DNA of 14,013 nucleotides, from NCBI GenBank assembly GCA_002494895.1, contig DADA01000073.1, positions 1 to 14,013 on the forward strand, in the 5' to 3' direction. This DNA comes from Nitrososphaera sp. UBA210 (GTDB lineage: Archaea > Thermoproteota > Nitrososphaeria > Nitrososphaerales > Nitrososphaeraceae). The notes beneath the pieces were generated by a model. That model was not told the DNA's origin. It searched no databases and was given only the letters and a program-made list of their open reading frames with translations. Position numbers and translations under genes: made by a program. Positions 1 through 7,027 of this stretch are shown here, one piece after another (the first letter of the stretch is position 1; the number at the start of each line of letters is the position of its first letter).

Positions 1-54
1 AAGCTCAAAGATTTGCTTGAGTAAAGCTTCATCGGCTGTCGTGTCTGAAGCCAC
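1..54 (-). CDS. Possible 5' end of an unknown gene downstream of the DNA methyltransferase (partial)
   Basis: On the minus strand an open frame runs off the left edge of the window. The first usable start is a GTG at 54-52, five bases after the methyltransferase stop codon, giving 18 visible residues (VASDTTADEALLKQIFEL). The frame is closed upstream by a stop near 87-85, so the gene could not begin much earlier. I see no convincing ribosome binding site. The tight spacing would fit translation after the methyltransferase in one operon, where a restriction partner is sometimes found, but nothing in 18 residues supports any function. It could be chance. Confidence 0.25.
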   Translation of the reverse strand, partial: MASDTTADEALLKQIFEL

Positions 55-59
55 CTCGG

Positions 60-1334
60 CTACTTGCGCAGAAACAAAACTCGTTCATCTTTGATAGTAT
101 TATACAATCCAAAGATTTTCTTCGGCAAGTTTTCAACCAATTCAAAGCCGATTTTTTGGCAATACTCGACCGCGTCTTCTACTGATGTTGTCTCTTCGCC
201 ATCAATGACCGCTTCACCAATCACAACAGCGCACTGTGAGCCCTTTTTAAGCGCCCGATGCATTTCTAAGTAAGCCTTTTGCATATCTTTTTCATACTGA
301 TTCAGTTTTTGTCGGCCCTTGCCCGCAACGCCTATACATCGACCAGCTAGCTCTGAAACATTTACACCTAGCTCTTCGAGAGCATGGCGATCGTTGTCCA
401 TGTAATTAAGTGCTATCGAGTAAGGGGGTGAAGTAATGACAGCATCGATCGATTCATTCTCAACAGACTTCAGATTCCTTGCATCGCCAAAATCAATCCT
501 AACTTTTCCAACCGGCCGGTCCTTGGTTATTTCTTCCTCTACTCCGGCTAAATCCAAAGCCGAAGCGATCATCACATCTAGATTCTTTTCAAACGCCCTA
601 AAATCTCGGCGCCTACGACCTAGATCGCTAGCAAAGATTAACCGTGCTAATAGGTAGAAGTTGCGTATCCGCTCGTCATCTATGGTCTTGAGAAACTCTT
701 GATACGCGCTTTTGAGCGGCTCATCAATTAATTTCGTGTTATTCTTTGTCTTACCTATGCGCGCCTGATAATCCAATTTCATGTATTTCAGGGCCTCTTT
801 CTTATAGAGTGGCAATTTCTTGGCCACTTCGCCGGCCGTGACCTTCACTCTGCTCATGATAATACATACCGGTGAAATATCAAAACCAACAAGATCTAGA
901 CCAAAAAGATGTGACTCTAACGCGGTTGTGCCGCTGCCTAAGAACGGATCAAGCACCTTTTGACCATACTTGAGGTTAAGAATGTTAAAGATTGATCGAA
1001 CCAATCTCGGATGATACTTGCCTTTGTACGGATAGTACCAATGAGTCAAGTATTGATTATCTGAGCGTTTTTGATTTCGTTCTGCAACTGTTTTACAGAA
1101 TTCGGTCTGCTGACCAGCTATAGTATTGAAGTGAGCCAGTCGCTTTGCAAGCATATTCGCGTCGAACGGTGGTTTAATTTCGAACCGAATCGTCTCTTCG
1201 AGCTTGGTGTCGAAGTCTAATCCTAATCCTTTAAGTTCACGTTTCGCGAAAGCAACTTCGTAGACAAATTGAATCTTTTCGTCGAGCTCGGCCACAATAG
1301 AGTTTGTTTGCCGCGAGGTGTTTTTTTGCACCAT
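60..1334 (-). CDS. DNA N4-cytosine/N6-adenine methyltransferase
   Basis: An S-adenosylmethionine-dependent enzyme expected to methylate the exocyclic amino group of cytosine or adenine in DNA. The SAM-binding motif I is at residues 129-137 (DPFLGSGTT), followed by the motif II-like segment GFDISP (150-155). The catalytic motif IV is at 301-311 (TSPPYSIALNY), the S-P-P-Y form typical of N4-cytosine and some N6-adenine enzymes. Motif I comes before motif IV, with about 160 residues between them that could hold the target-recognition region. That is not the order of the common beta-class enzymes, which otherwise share the DPF-GSGTT style. The protein is 424 residues and looks complete. ATG at 1334 is chosen because a TATA-like box lies about 25 bases upstream (leaderless). 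The gene looks AT-richer than the copper block to its right. No restriction subunit is visible, so it is either orphan or its partner lies beyond the left edge. An RNA methyltransferase is less likely given TSPPY. Confidence 0.9.
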   Translation of the reverse strand: MVQKNTSRQTNSIVAELDEKIQFVYEVAFAKRELKGLGLDFDTKLEETIRFEIKPPFDANMLAKRLAHFNTIAGQQTEFCKTVAERNQKRSDNQYLTHWYYPYKGKYHPRLVRSIFNILNLKYGQKVLDPFLGSGTTALESHLFGLDLVGFDISPVCIIMSRVKVTAGEVAKKLPLYKKEALKYMKLDYQARIGKTKNNTKLIDEPLKSAYQEFLKTIDDERIRNFYLLARLIFASDLGRRRRDFRAFEKNLDVMIASALDLAGVEEEITKDRPVGKVRIDFGDARNLKSVENESIDAVITSPPYSIALNYMDNDRHALEELGVNVSELAGRCIGVAGKGRQKLNQYEKDMQKAYLEMHRALKKGSQCAVVIGEAVIDGEETTSVEDAVEYCQKIGFELVENLPKKIFGLYNTIKDERVLFLRK

Positions 1335-1355
1335 TACTGCGGGAATATCACTACC

Positions 1356-1363
1356 TAATAAAG
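1356..1363 (-). promoter_or_regulatory. TATA box for the methyltransferase gene
   Basis: Read on the minus strand this is CTTTATTA, centred about 25 bases before the ATG at 1334. This is the spacing expected for an archaeal leaderless transcript starting at or next to the start codon. It shares a 67-base divergent intergenic region with the promoter of the small plus-strand gene. Confidence 0.5.
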
Positions 1364-1373
1364 CAATCGAACC

Positions 1374-1380
1374 AAATTAA
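1374..1380 (+). promoter_or_regulatory. TATA-like box for the small divergent gene
   Basis: AAATTAA is centred about 25 bases before the TTG at 1402, again the leaderless spacing seen for most genes in this window. It is the main reason for accepting the TTG start of the small gene. Confidence 0.4.
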
Positions 1381-1401
1381 CTGTTGCTCAAACAATAAAT
1401 C

Positions 1402-1653
1402 TTGGAAAAGCTTGTTTACAGATGTTTGCATACGGCAGTAGAAGAGCTGAGGCAAGCGATAAACCGCGAGCTTCAGCAAATGGGCTACCATCTACGCGTA
1501 AGACATCTATTCCCGGTTGGTGCTATGATTGGTCATGACCTTGTACCGCCTGTTGACCCGTGGGCCGATGAGCTGCCTGAGGTTATGCAGTTGATTGAAT
1601 CAAGAATTCGCGAGTTCATGAAAGATCACGGGTATCCAGCAACATCTGACTAA
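1402..1653 (+). CDS. Small unknown protein, 83 residues
   Basis: I do not recognise this protein. It starts at TTG 1402, and the only other early candidates are a TTG at 1426 and an ATG about 27 codons in. It has no signal peptide or membrane segment. The N-terminal third is likely helical and charged (TAVEELRQAINRELQQMG, about residues 11-28). A middle segment rich in Val/Pro/His/Asp follows (about 32-56), then a second amphipathic helix (about 59-75). It diverges from the methyltransferase across 67 bases, with a TATA-like box at the right distance for each gene. That arrangement sometimes marks a regulator or a companion of a modification enzyme, but no helix-turn-helix is evident. The gene is real if the composition and promoter are believed; a spurious frame remains possible. 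Confidence 0.4.
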   Translation: MEKLVYRCLHTAVEELRQAINRELQQMGYHLRVRHLFPVGAMIGHDLVPPVDPWADELPEVMQLIESRIREFMKDHGYPATSD

Positions 1654-1761
1654 ACCTACAAGGAAACCAAGGGCGGGAACATCCTTCTAACCTAACCTCG
1701 CGTTGATTCGTGAATGATTTCGTCTACCTATTTCTACAAAAGTCACAACATAGATCGGCAT

Positions 1762-1776
1762 TGCGGCTCGTCCGCA
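1762..1776. repeat. Short GC-rich inverted repeat in the 1654-1904 intergenic region
   Basis: TGCGG and CCGCA form a perfect 5-bp stem around a 5-base loop. It sits in the 251-base gap between the small gene and the CopC/CopD gene, where I see no open frame or RNA gene. It is weak and not followed by a T-run. A second loose pair, AGTAC (1832-1836) and GTACT (1855-1859), lies nearer the CopC/CopD promoter. Confidence 0.25.
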
Positions 1777-1877
1777 CAAGCTTAAAGCACTGCTAAAAGG
1801 ACGACGAATAAGACCAAACGTCTAGCTTCAAAGTACCTCATTACTTCGGTGTTTGTACTACAAAACAAGCAAGAGTC

Positions 1878-1884
1878 AAATATA
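1878..1884 (+). promoter_or_regulatory. TATA box for the CopC/CopD fusion gene
   Basis: AAATATA is centred about 24 bases before the ATG at 1905, implying a leaderless transcript. No Shine-Dalgarno sequence precedes the ATG, which fits. Confidence 0.55.
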
Positions 1885-1904
1885 GTGCAGGGCATATTTT
1901 ACTT

Positions 1905-4808
1905 ATGGCTTCTAGTAGCCTGCATCAGCGCCATATCCTTCCTTTTTCAATGGTGGCTGTAGGGCTGTTGTTCGTATTCGGTTTGGCTCAATCATCCTTT
2001 GCCCATCCCGTCTATCTCGATTCATCGCCAAGGGCATTTCAAAGCATACCCGGGTCACCTGCGGAAGTCAATGTTTTCTTTAGCGAACCTATCGAGCTGG
2101 ACTATAGCAAGATATCTGTCCTAGGACCGGAAGGCAGCAGGGTAGACATGAATGACCCGCACCCAGTCGCGGGCGACACCGCTTCAATAGGAGTCACTAT
2201 GCAGCCGGGTCTGCCCGAAGGCGTCTACACGGTAAGCACGCGCGTTCTCTCTGCAGTTGATGGGCACGTAGTCTCGGAGACTTTTACCTTTGGCATAGGC
2301 ACTGCGGTGCCCACCGATACCCCACAGCCTAGGGACATAGTATCGCCTGAAGAATCCGTGTCAAGGTTCCCGGGAATGGTCGGGCAGGTGATGGCGGTTG
2401 GCGCGGCATTTGGGGCGCTTTGGATCTGGAAACCGATAGGCAGGGTGCCGTGGCTTGAAGCCGCGCTTTCGCAGGCAAGAGTCGGCATTGACAAGGCAAT
2501 GATGAAAGTCATCATTATTGGCGCAGGGCTCGTTCTTGCATCGGGAGTCGCGATGATAATAGTCCAGGCAGTTTCAATAGAGGCGAGTGTTCCGGAAGCC
2601 ATCGCCACAAGGTTTGGCAACGTCTGGATAACCCGGATGCTCCAGTCCTCGATACTTCTGGGGATCGCAGCTGCAGTCCACCACAGATTGGCCAGGAGCA
2701 ATGCTACCGCAACCAAGGCAGAGCTCTACGCGATACTTATCATTGGACTGGCAGTGCTCGTAACTTCAAGCCTGATCGCGCATGCGGCAGCCACGGAGGA
2801 GGTAGCCGCAATAGTACTCGACTTTTTCCACAACGCAGCGGCCTCGATCTGGATCGGCGGGCTGGTACTGCTTGGCTTTGCCGTGGTGCCAAAGTTGCTC
2901 GCGGTCAAAGACGAAAGAACAAGATCGGCCGCGCTCTCACTGCTGATTCCAAGATTCTCGATAGTAGTAGTGACGCTGCTTGGCATCGCACTGATCACCG
3001 GGCCCCTCCTGCTGTCCATGATTGAGAGCGATCTTTCGCTTACGCTAGCCTCGTTCTACGGCCAGGTACTTGCAGTAAAGCTCACCCTTGCCGGAGTAAT
3101 GGTCGCCATGGGGGCGTATTCTCAGTTTGTGGTACAAAAGAAAGCAGTTTCAGTAATGAACGGAGGCGCTCAGCTTGCAGCTCCGAGGCTCAAGCACTAT
3201 GATCGAACACTAAAGGCGGAAGCTGCGGTCGGAATAGCTCTCCTGTTTGCCGTGTCGATAATGGCGAATGGTGCGCTACCCTCGGGTCAGTTTCCGGCGT
3301 ACCAGCAAGAGGACGGGGACCGGGAGGCATTTGCCGAAGAGCTGAATACGACCTTTGCACGAACTGTTTACACCGCAGAAGGCCGAATTCACGTATCAAT
3401 AGCCCCGTTTGCTGTGGGGCAGAACAACTTTACGATTTCCTTTGTGGATCGGCAGGGCAACAGCGCCACGGGGCTAGAATCCGCCACCATGAAATTGACG
3501 CAGATCGAAAGAGGGATCGGCCCGATTGCTGTCGAGCTGACGAAAAAGTCTGATGGCGTCTTTGCTGCGAACGCCGCGTTCAGCCTCCCCGGGGTCTGGT
3601 CGATGGAAGTAGAGGGTGTCAATACTCTGGGCAGTAACATGCTAGCAGCCGTGGATGTAAATGTAAAGCCTTCCATCGAGAATTTGGAGTTTGCCATCGA
3701 GGAATACAGAACTCCGGACAGGAGCCTCCCGCTGTTTCCGCTCTTTGACGCGCAGAGACAGTCGGTGTGGGTCGGCGACACCCTTCCAGGCAGTGGAAGG
3801 ATCTGGCAGCTGGACATTGCGACAGGCAACTATACAGCTCATCCGGTGGAAGGCGCCAACCTGATAACCCAGACCGTACTCACGCCGGATGGCAGCCTGT
3901 GGTTCATTGATCCTGCAAACGGCGTGCTGGGGCTATACAATCCAGAAACCAATGCGACAAGGAATTTCGAGATCCCCGAGGAGGGGGTGCTCTCAGGGCT
4001 TGCGATGGGCAACGATGGCAGCCTCTGGGTTCCCGTAGTTCAAGCAAACAAGGTGGTCAGGTTCAATCCAGCAACCGAACAGTTTTCCTCTTTTGAAATA
4101 CCGACGCGCGGATCCATACCGGTCGGCATCATTGCAGACGGGCAGGGCAACATCTGGCTCGCAGAGGCAGCTGGGAGCATTGCCATGATAGATCCGGCTA
4201 CTGGCAACATTACAGAGTACAGGCCCACGATCCAAAAGCTAGAGCTCGACGAGCCTTCTGCAGTTTTCCATGACCCGAGGGGCGCAGGGATCTTTATTGC
4301 AGAGCATGGCGGCCACACCGTTTCCGCTTACAATCCGATGCTTGGCACTTTCCGCAAGTATCCTGTAGTGAACGAAGCCGGTCTGCCGTTTGGCATGGCA
4401 ATGGACAGCTACGGATACCTCTGGTTTGCGCAGCATGAAATAGACAGGATCGGAGTGTTAGATCCAAGGACCGGGGCTTCGACAGAGGTCAGGATACCGA
4501 TTGCGGGTTCATTCATCCAATGGATCACCTCGGACGACAGAGGCAGGATATGGTTTGCCGCTCAGCGGGGCGCATCTCTTGGAAGCATTACGATTACGGC
4601 AAAGCCGCCTTCATCCGGACCGGGCGATGGCAATGGTCAACAGGGCGGTGGCAAACCCGATCCTATCCCGCAGCTTGGATTTTCGCTGCCTGACGTGGCC
4701 GGGCCAGCCATAGCGGGTGGGATAATAGTTAGCGCACTTGCCTTTACGAAAAGTACCATGGATCTTAATCGCAATGTCCGACACGCCCTCCGGTTGGGGA
4801 ATTCCTAG
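1905..4808 (+). CDS. CopC-CopD copper protein fused to a YtkA-like domain and a Vgb-type beta-propeller
   Basis: A large exported and membrane-bound copper-handling protein. Residues 1-33 are a signal peptide ending SSFA. The mature protein would begin at His34 (HPVYLDSSP), and with Asp119 and His121 in the segment SAVDGHVV this matches the Cu(II) site of CopC (about 34-132). From about 155 to 455 there are roughly eight membrane helices of the CopD type, with His293, His309 and the conserved-looking SIWIGG (315-319 region). An Ig-like YtkA-like domain follows (about 485-590). From about 600 to 900 there are six to seven repeats around G-x-(L/I)-W-(F/V/L) and (N/D)P-x-T, the pattern of virginiamycin-B-lyase/SMP-30 propellers. 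A Gly/Pro-rich linker (901-922) and a last hydrophobic segment (about 928-948) end the protein. CopD is known to work in copper import or resistance; the propeller's role is unknown, and lyase activity cannot be claimed. It heads the locus. Confidence 0.95.
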   Translation: MASSSLHQRHILPFSMVAVGLLFVFGLAQSSFAHPVYLDSSPRAFQSIPGSPAEVNVFFSEPIELDYSKISVLGPEGSRVDMNDPHPVAGDTASIGVTMQPGLPEGVYTVSTRVLSAVDGHVVSETFTFGIGTAVPTDTPQPRDIVSPEESVSRFPGMVGQVMAVGAAFGALWIWKPIGRVPWLEAALSQARVGIDKAMMKVIIIGAGLVLASGVAMIIVQAVSIEASVPEAIATRFGNVWITRMLQSSILLGIAAAVHHRLARSNATATKAELYAILIIGLAVLVTSSLIAHAAATEEVAAIVLDFFHNAAASIWIGGLVLLGFAVVPKLLAVKDERTRSAALSLLIPRFSIVVVTLLGIALITGPLLLSMIESDLSLTLASFYGQVLAVKLTLAGVMVAMGAYSQFVVQKKAVSVMNGGAQLAAPRLKHYDRTLKAEAAVGIALLFAVSIMANGALPSGQFPAYQQEDGDREAFAEELNTTFARTVYTAEGRIHVSIAPFAVGQNNFTISFVDRQGNSATGLESATMKLTQIERGIGPIAVELTKKSDGVFAANAAFSLPGVWSMEVEGVNTLGSNMLAAVDVNVKPSIENLEFAIEEYRTPDRSLPLFPLFDAQRQSVWVGDTLPGSGRIWQLDIATGNYTAHPVEGANLITQTVLTPDGSLWFIDPANGVLGLYNPETNATRNFEIPEEGVLSGLAMGNDGSLWVPVVQANKVVRFNPATEQFSSFEIPTRGSIPVGIIADGQGNIWLAEAAGSIAMIDPATGNITEYRPTIQKLELDEPSAVFHDPRGAGIFIAEHGGHTVSAYNPMLGTFRKYPVVNEAGLPFGMAMDSYGYLWFAQHEIDRIGVLDPRTGASTEVRIPIAGSFIQWITSDDRGRIWFAAQRGASLGSITITAKPPSSGPGDGNGQQGGGKPDPIPQLGFSLPDVAGPAIAGGIIVSALAFTKSTMDLNRNVRHALRLGNS

Positions 4809-4863
4809 CCACAAATAAAGGATCCATGACTTCCCTTCTTGTTTCGGGGCATGTACCACTCCG

Positions 4864-4870
4864 CTTATTA
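4864..4870 (+). promoter_or_regulatory. TATA-like box for the four-helix membrane protein gene
   Basis: CTTATTA is centred about 29 bases before the ATG at 4896. It lies in the 87-base gap after the CopC/CopD gene, so the membrane protein and regulator pair may have their own promoter. Confidence 0.35.
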
Positions 4871-4895
4871 GAGGCGCGCCCTCAGCAGATAGTGT

Positions 4896-5303
4896 ATGCA
4901 GAAGGGTAGCAGCGGCGAGCCCGCGCAGAGCTCTGTAAGCAAGCCGGTAATGCTCGGCCTGATTACGGCCATTGTCATCGGCGTCGTCGGCCCCATAGTC
5001 ATTCCTCATCTGGCGCACCCCTCGATGATATATCACATTACTCTACATATCGCCAGCCTTACCATTGCGGTCTTTCTGAGCATTGTTTCGCTTCTTGCCT
5101 ACGCAAGGAGCTCGGGCACGCGCTTGCTGTTCATGACCCTTGGATTCATGGCACTTGCCGTTGTTGAATTCCTCTACCTGCTCGACTCTTCAGCCCTCGT
5201 CAGCATGCTTGACATTTCCGCACTGAATATTGAGTTGCCACATGTCATCCTGCTGGCAATGCTGGCCATGTTCGGCCTGGGCGTGCTCAGGGTGAACAAA
5301 TAG
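4896..5303 (+). CDS. Four-helix membrane protein with a histidine cluster
   Basis: No family is recognised. The 135-residue protein has a short polar N-terminus and four likely membrane helices at about 18-37, 46-69, 77-97 and 113-131. Between and within the first two helices are His38, His41, His47 and His51, and His116 begins the last helix. This cluster could bind a metal or heme, but that is inference. The stop codon is followed after a single base by the start of the winged-helix regulator, so the two are almost certainly co-transcribed and may act together as a membrane sensor and regulator. ATG at 4896 is the first in-frame start and has a TATA-like box at leaderless distance. Confidence 0.75.
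   Translation: MQKGSSGEPAQSSVSKPVMLGLITAIVIGVVGPIVIPHLAHPSMIYHITLHIASLTIAVFLSIVSLLAYARSSGTRLLFMTLGFMALAVVEFLYLLDSSALVSMLDISALNIELPHVILLAMLAMFGLGVLRVNK
5289..5295 (+). promoter_or_regulatory. Shine-Dalgarno sequence for the winged-helix regulator
   Basis: AGGGTGA lies nine bases before the TTG at 5305, inside the end of the upstream gene. Internal operon genes in such archaea use Shine-Dalgarno sites while promoter-proximal genes are leaderless. This site supports the TTG start and the operon call. Confidence 0.55.
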
Positions 5304-5304
5304 C

Positions 5305-5817
5305 TTGCAGGTTCGAGAAATAGCAGATACCAAAAACGTGCTTTTGCAGCGGATACTCCAGAATCCAGGGATACGCTACCGTGAACTCATGAGGCTCACA
5401 GGGCTTGCCAACGGGGTGCTTGCCTATCACTTGTCATCGCTTGAAAGGTCGGATCTTGTTCGAGTCGACAGAAGGTCTCGAATGACGCGATACTACCCAC
5501 TTAGCGTCTCGGACGACGAATCAGCTGTCCTAAAGTACATCAGACACGAACCCGTCAGGAAGATCCTGCTTTTCATCTTTGATCACGAGCTGTGCACTTT
5601 TTCCGAAATCGTCGAGTACACCGGCAAGGCCCCTTCTACGATTTCTCTACACTTAAAGAGGCTCAAGGAAGACGGGATAATAGTCGTGAGGTATGGCGAG
5701 TACCACCTCTACAGGCTAGCGGACAGGGAGCTGGTGGCCAACGTGCTTTCAAAGTACAGGCCCGGCTTTGTGGACAGAATGGTCGACAGCTATGCCGAGA
5801 CGGTACAAGAACTATAA
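5305..5817 (+). CDS. Transcriptional regulator with two winged-helix domains
   Basis: A DNA-binding protein of the archaeal tandem winged-helix type (COG3398-like). The first domain spans about 10-66, with the recognition helix near GVLAYHLSSLERSDLV and a basic wing (RRSRMTRYY). The second spans about 80-140, with TISLHLKRLKEDGIIV and a wing ending YHLYRL. No ligand-binding domain or membrane segment is present. One cysteine (Cys97) and a few histidines are visible, with no clear metal site. It starts at TTG 5305, one base after the stop of the membrane protein, with a Shine-Dalgarno site. Its place in the middle of the copper block makes it the natural candidate regulator of that block; this is inference from position. 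Confidence 0.9.
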   Translation: MQVREIADTKNVLLQRILQNPGIRYRELMRLTGLANGVLAYHLSSLERSDLVRVDRRSRMTRYYPLSVSDDESAVLKYIRHEPVRKILLFIFDHELCTFSEIVEYTGKAPSTISLHLKRLKEDGIIVVRYGEYHLYRLADRELVANVLSKYRPGFVDRMVDSYAETVQEL

Positions 5818-5818
5818 G
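5812..5818 (+). promoter_or_regulatory. TATA box overlapping the regulator's stop codon
   Basis: CTATAAG is centred about 30 bases before the TTG at 5845 and contains the stop codon of the winged-helix gene. No Shine-Dalgarno site is visible before 5845, so the next gene is probably transcribed from this box as a leaderless message, with read-through also possible. Confidence 0.4.
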
Positions 5819-5844
5819 CCGGTCGCGAAAAACAATGCGTAACG

Positions 5845-6369
5845 TTGAATCCGCAGGGATTGCTTCTTGTCCTTTCTATTGCGACAGGAATCCTGATTCT
5901 GGGCGGCGAGGCATTCGCTGACCCGCTGTTAAACGCCAGCAAGCAAAGAATAGGGAACTATGATTTTGAAATGGCGACCGAGCCGAAAAGTCCGGTCGTC
6001 GGAAGCCCGACAAAGATCCTGCTGCGGATGGCCGGAGTCAATGGCGATGATCTGGTCGACGTTCCAATAGTAGTCAGGGTGGTAAAGGACGGCGAGGAGC
6101 TCCAGAGGACCAGCCCGATAGTTGTTCCCTATGGTCATCACACGATCGACTATACGTTCCCGGAAGCCGGGAGGTACGCGCTCTATGTGGACCTGAAGGA
6201 TTACGCCTACAGCGGGGAAACGCTGACCTTTACTTTTCTTCTGGATATCGCCAGCCCGCTTGCGTATCTGAATGTGGTAATTCCCGTGCTTGCTGGTGGT
6301 GTATCTGCGGCCGCTATAGCGGTGGTAATGATGAAGAAAAGAAGGCGGATGACACGAACTAGCGACTAA
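5845..6369 (+). CDS. Membrane-anchored Ig-like (YtkA-like) exported protein
   Basis: A 174-residue protein with an N-terminal signal peptide (about 1-26, ending EAFA before Asp27), an extracellular beta-sandwich-like domain (about 38-135) and a C-terminal membrane helix (about 140-163). A basic cytoplasmic tail (KKRRR) follows. The domain has the closing pattern Y-T-F-P-E-A-G-R-Y (103-111), shared with the next gene and with the 8427-10268 gene. It resembles the YtkA-like Ig folds found with CopC/CopD proteins. TTG at 5845 is chosen because it gives a proper signal peptide; the ATG at 5835 is in another frame. Gly97-His98-His99 is the only visible histidine cluster. A copper-chaperone role is inferred from context only. 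Unlike its neighbours, its mature protein would not start with His. Confidence 0.82.
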   Translation: MNPQGLLLVLSIATGILILGGEAFADPLLNASKQRIGNYDFEMATEPKSPVVGSPTKILLRMAGVNGDDLVDVPIVVRVVKDGEELQRTSPIVVPYGHHTIDYTFPEAGRYALYVDLKDYAYSGETLTFTFLLDIASPLAYLNVVIPVLAGGVSAAAIAVVMMKKRRRMTRTSD

Positions 6370-6380
6370 AATTAGGAGTT

Positions 6381-6407
6381 GTGGTGCGCTATCATAACGC
6401 GTACCAC
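6381..6407. repeat. Imperfect inverted repeat between the two Ig-like genes
   Basis: GTGGTGCG (6381-6388) pairs with CGC (6398-6400) and ACCAC (6403-6407). This gives an eight-base-pair stem with a two-base bulge and a nine-base loop. It begins 12 bases after the upstream stop codon and ends 10 bases before the TATA box of the next gene. It could end the upstream transcript, or be an operator for the downstream promoter. There is no T-run after it, which weakens the terminator reading. Confidence 0.4.
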
Positions 6408-6416
6408 GCATGATTG

Positions 6417-6428
6417 AAATATGCTTAA
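6417..6428 (+). promoter_or_regulatory. TATA box for the second Ig-like gene
   Basis: AAATATGCTTAA is centred about 26 bases before the ATG at 6448. It supports the 6448 start over the nearby out-of-frame ATG at 6441. Confidence 0.5.
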
Positions 6429-6447
6429 TGCGAGAATTCTATGAAAG

Positions 6448-6969
6448 ATGCGCAGGATTCTTCTCTTGCTGCCAATGCTGGCCCTAATCTGTGTCCATGC
6501 TAACAACGCGCAGGGGCATTTTTTCGGAGAGACGAGATTCGTGGACCAGTACGAGATTATTTTTGCGCCATCACCTTCAATTCCCCAGGTCGCTAGCAAT
6601 ACCACATACCTAAACTTTAGCGTCCTCAAGAACGGCTCGAACATTTTTGGCATCTATTCCGCAGTCGTGATAGCAGAAAAGAATTCGGACGAGGCTGTGG
6701 AACAAATCCCGTACACTCTCTACGAGTACAGCGACATAACGATTCCTTACATTTTTCAAGATGCGGGCTCATATGTTGTTACGCTTCAGACCAGGGTGCC
6801 CGGCGACGAAAAATACCAAGCGGTACCGCTTCTTGCGAGCTTTGATCTTTTAGTGGAAAATCCAAACCAGGTAATGCCGATTGATGAATTGATGCTGTAC
6901 TTTGTTACACCGGCGGCGGTCGTCATCACAGGTATTGCGATCTACCTTCATGCCAAGAAAAAGATTTGA
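6448..6969 (+). CDS. Membrane-anchored Ig-like exported protein with N-terminal His
   Basis: A 173-residue paralogue of the preceding protein with the same plan. A signal peptide (1-23, ending AQG) is followed by a beta-sandwich-like domain (about 32-136), one C-terminal membrane helix (about 148-167) and a KKK tail. The pattern I-P-Y-I-F-Q-D-A-G-S-Y (99-109) matches the closing strand of the upstream paralogue. Predicted cleavage leaves His24 as the first residue of the mature protein (HFFGETRF). There is almost no other histidine outside the cell, so any N-terminal copper site would need Asp, Glu or Tyr partners. There are possible N-glycosylation sequons (NTT, NFS, NGS). It has its own TATA box and leaderless ATG. 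Function is inferred from context as copper binding or delivery. Confidence 0.85.
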   Translation: MRRILLLLPMLALICVHANNAQGHFFGETRFVDQYEIIFAPSPSIPQVASNTTYLNFSVLKNGSNIFGIYSAVVIAEKNSDEAVEQIPYTLYEYSDITIPYIFQDAGSYVVTLQTRVPGDEKYQAVPLLASFDLLVENPNQVMPIDELMLYFVTPAAVVITGIAIYLHAKKKI

Positions 6970-6995
6970 GGAATTCGGTGAATGTACTATAACCC

Positions 6996-7002
6996 TAATT
7001 AA
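6996..7002 (+). promoter_or_regulatory. TATA box for the His-rich surface protein gene
   Basis: TAATTAA is centred about 29 bases before the TTG at 7028. In-frame stops close upstream and no ATG occurs until far inside the gene, so the TTG start and this box support each other. Confidence 0.5.
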
Positions 7003-7027
7003 CAGATGATGCGTAATAGATTCTGAA

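Noticed and set aside
2225..2716. A 163-codon minus-strand frame inside the CopC/CopD gene.
   Set aside because: Antisense to conserved CopC and CopD sequence; no independent evidence.
5592..5921. Plus-strand frame overlapping the end of the regulator and running to 5921, containing the ATG at 5835.
   Set aside because: It is out of frame with both real genes, and the signal peptide of the next protein is only obtained from the TTG at 5845.
5929..6411. A 160-codon minus-strand frame opposite the first Ig-like gene.
   Set aside because: Antisense shadow of a gene with signal peptide and membrane anchor; its residue composition is unlike a folded protein.
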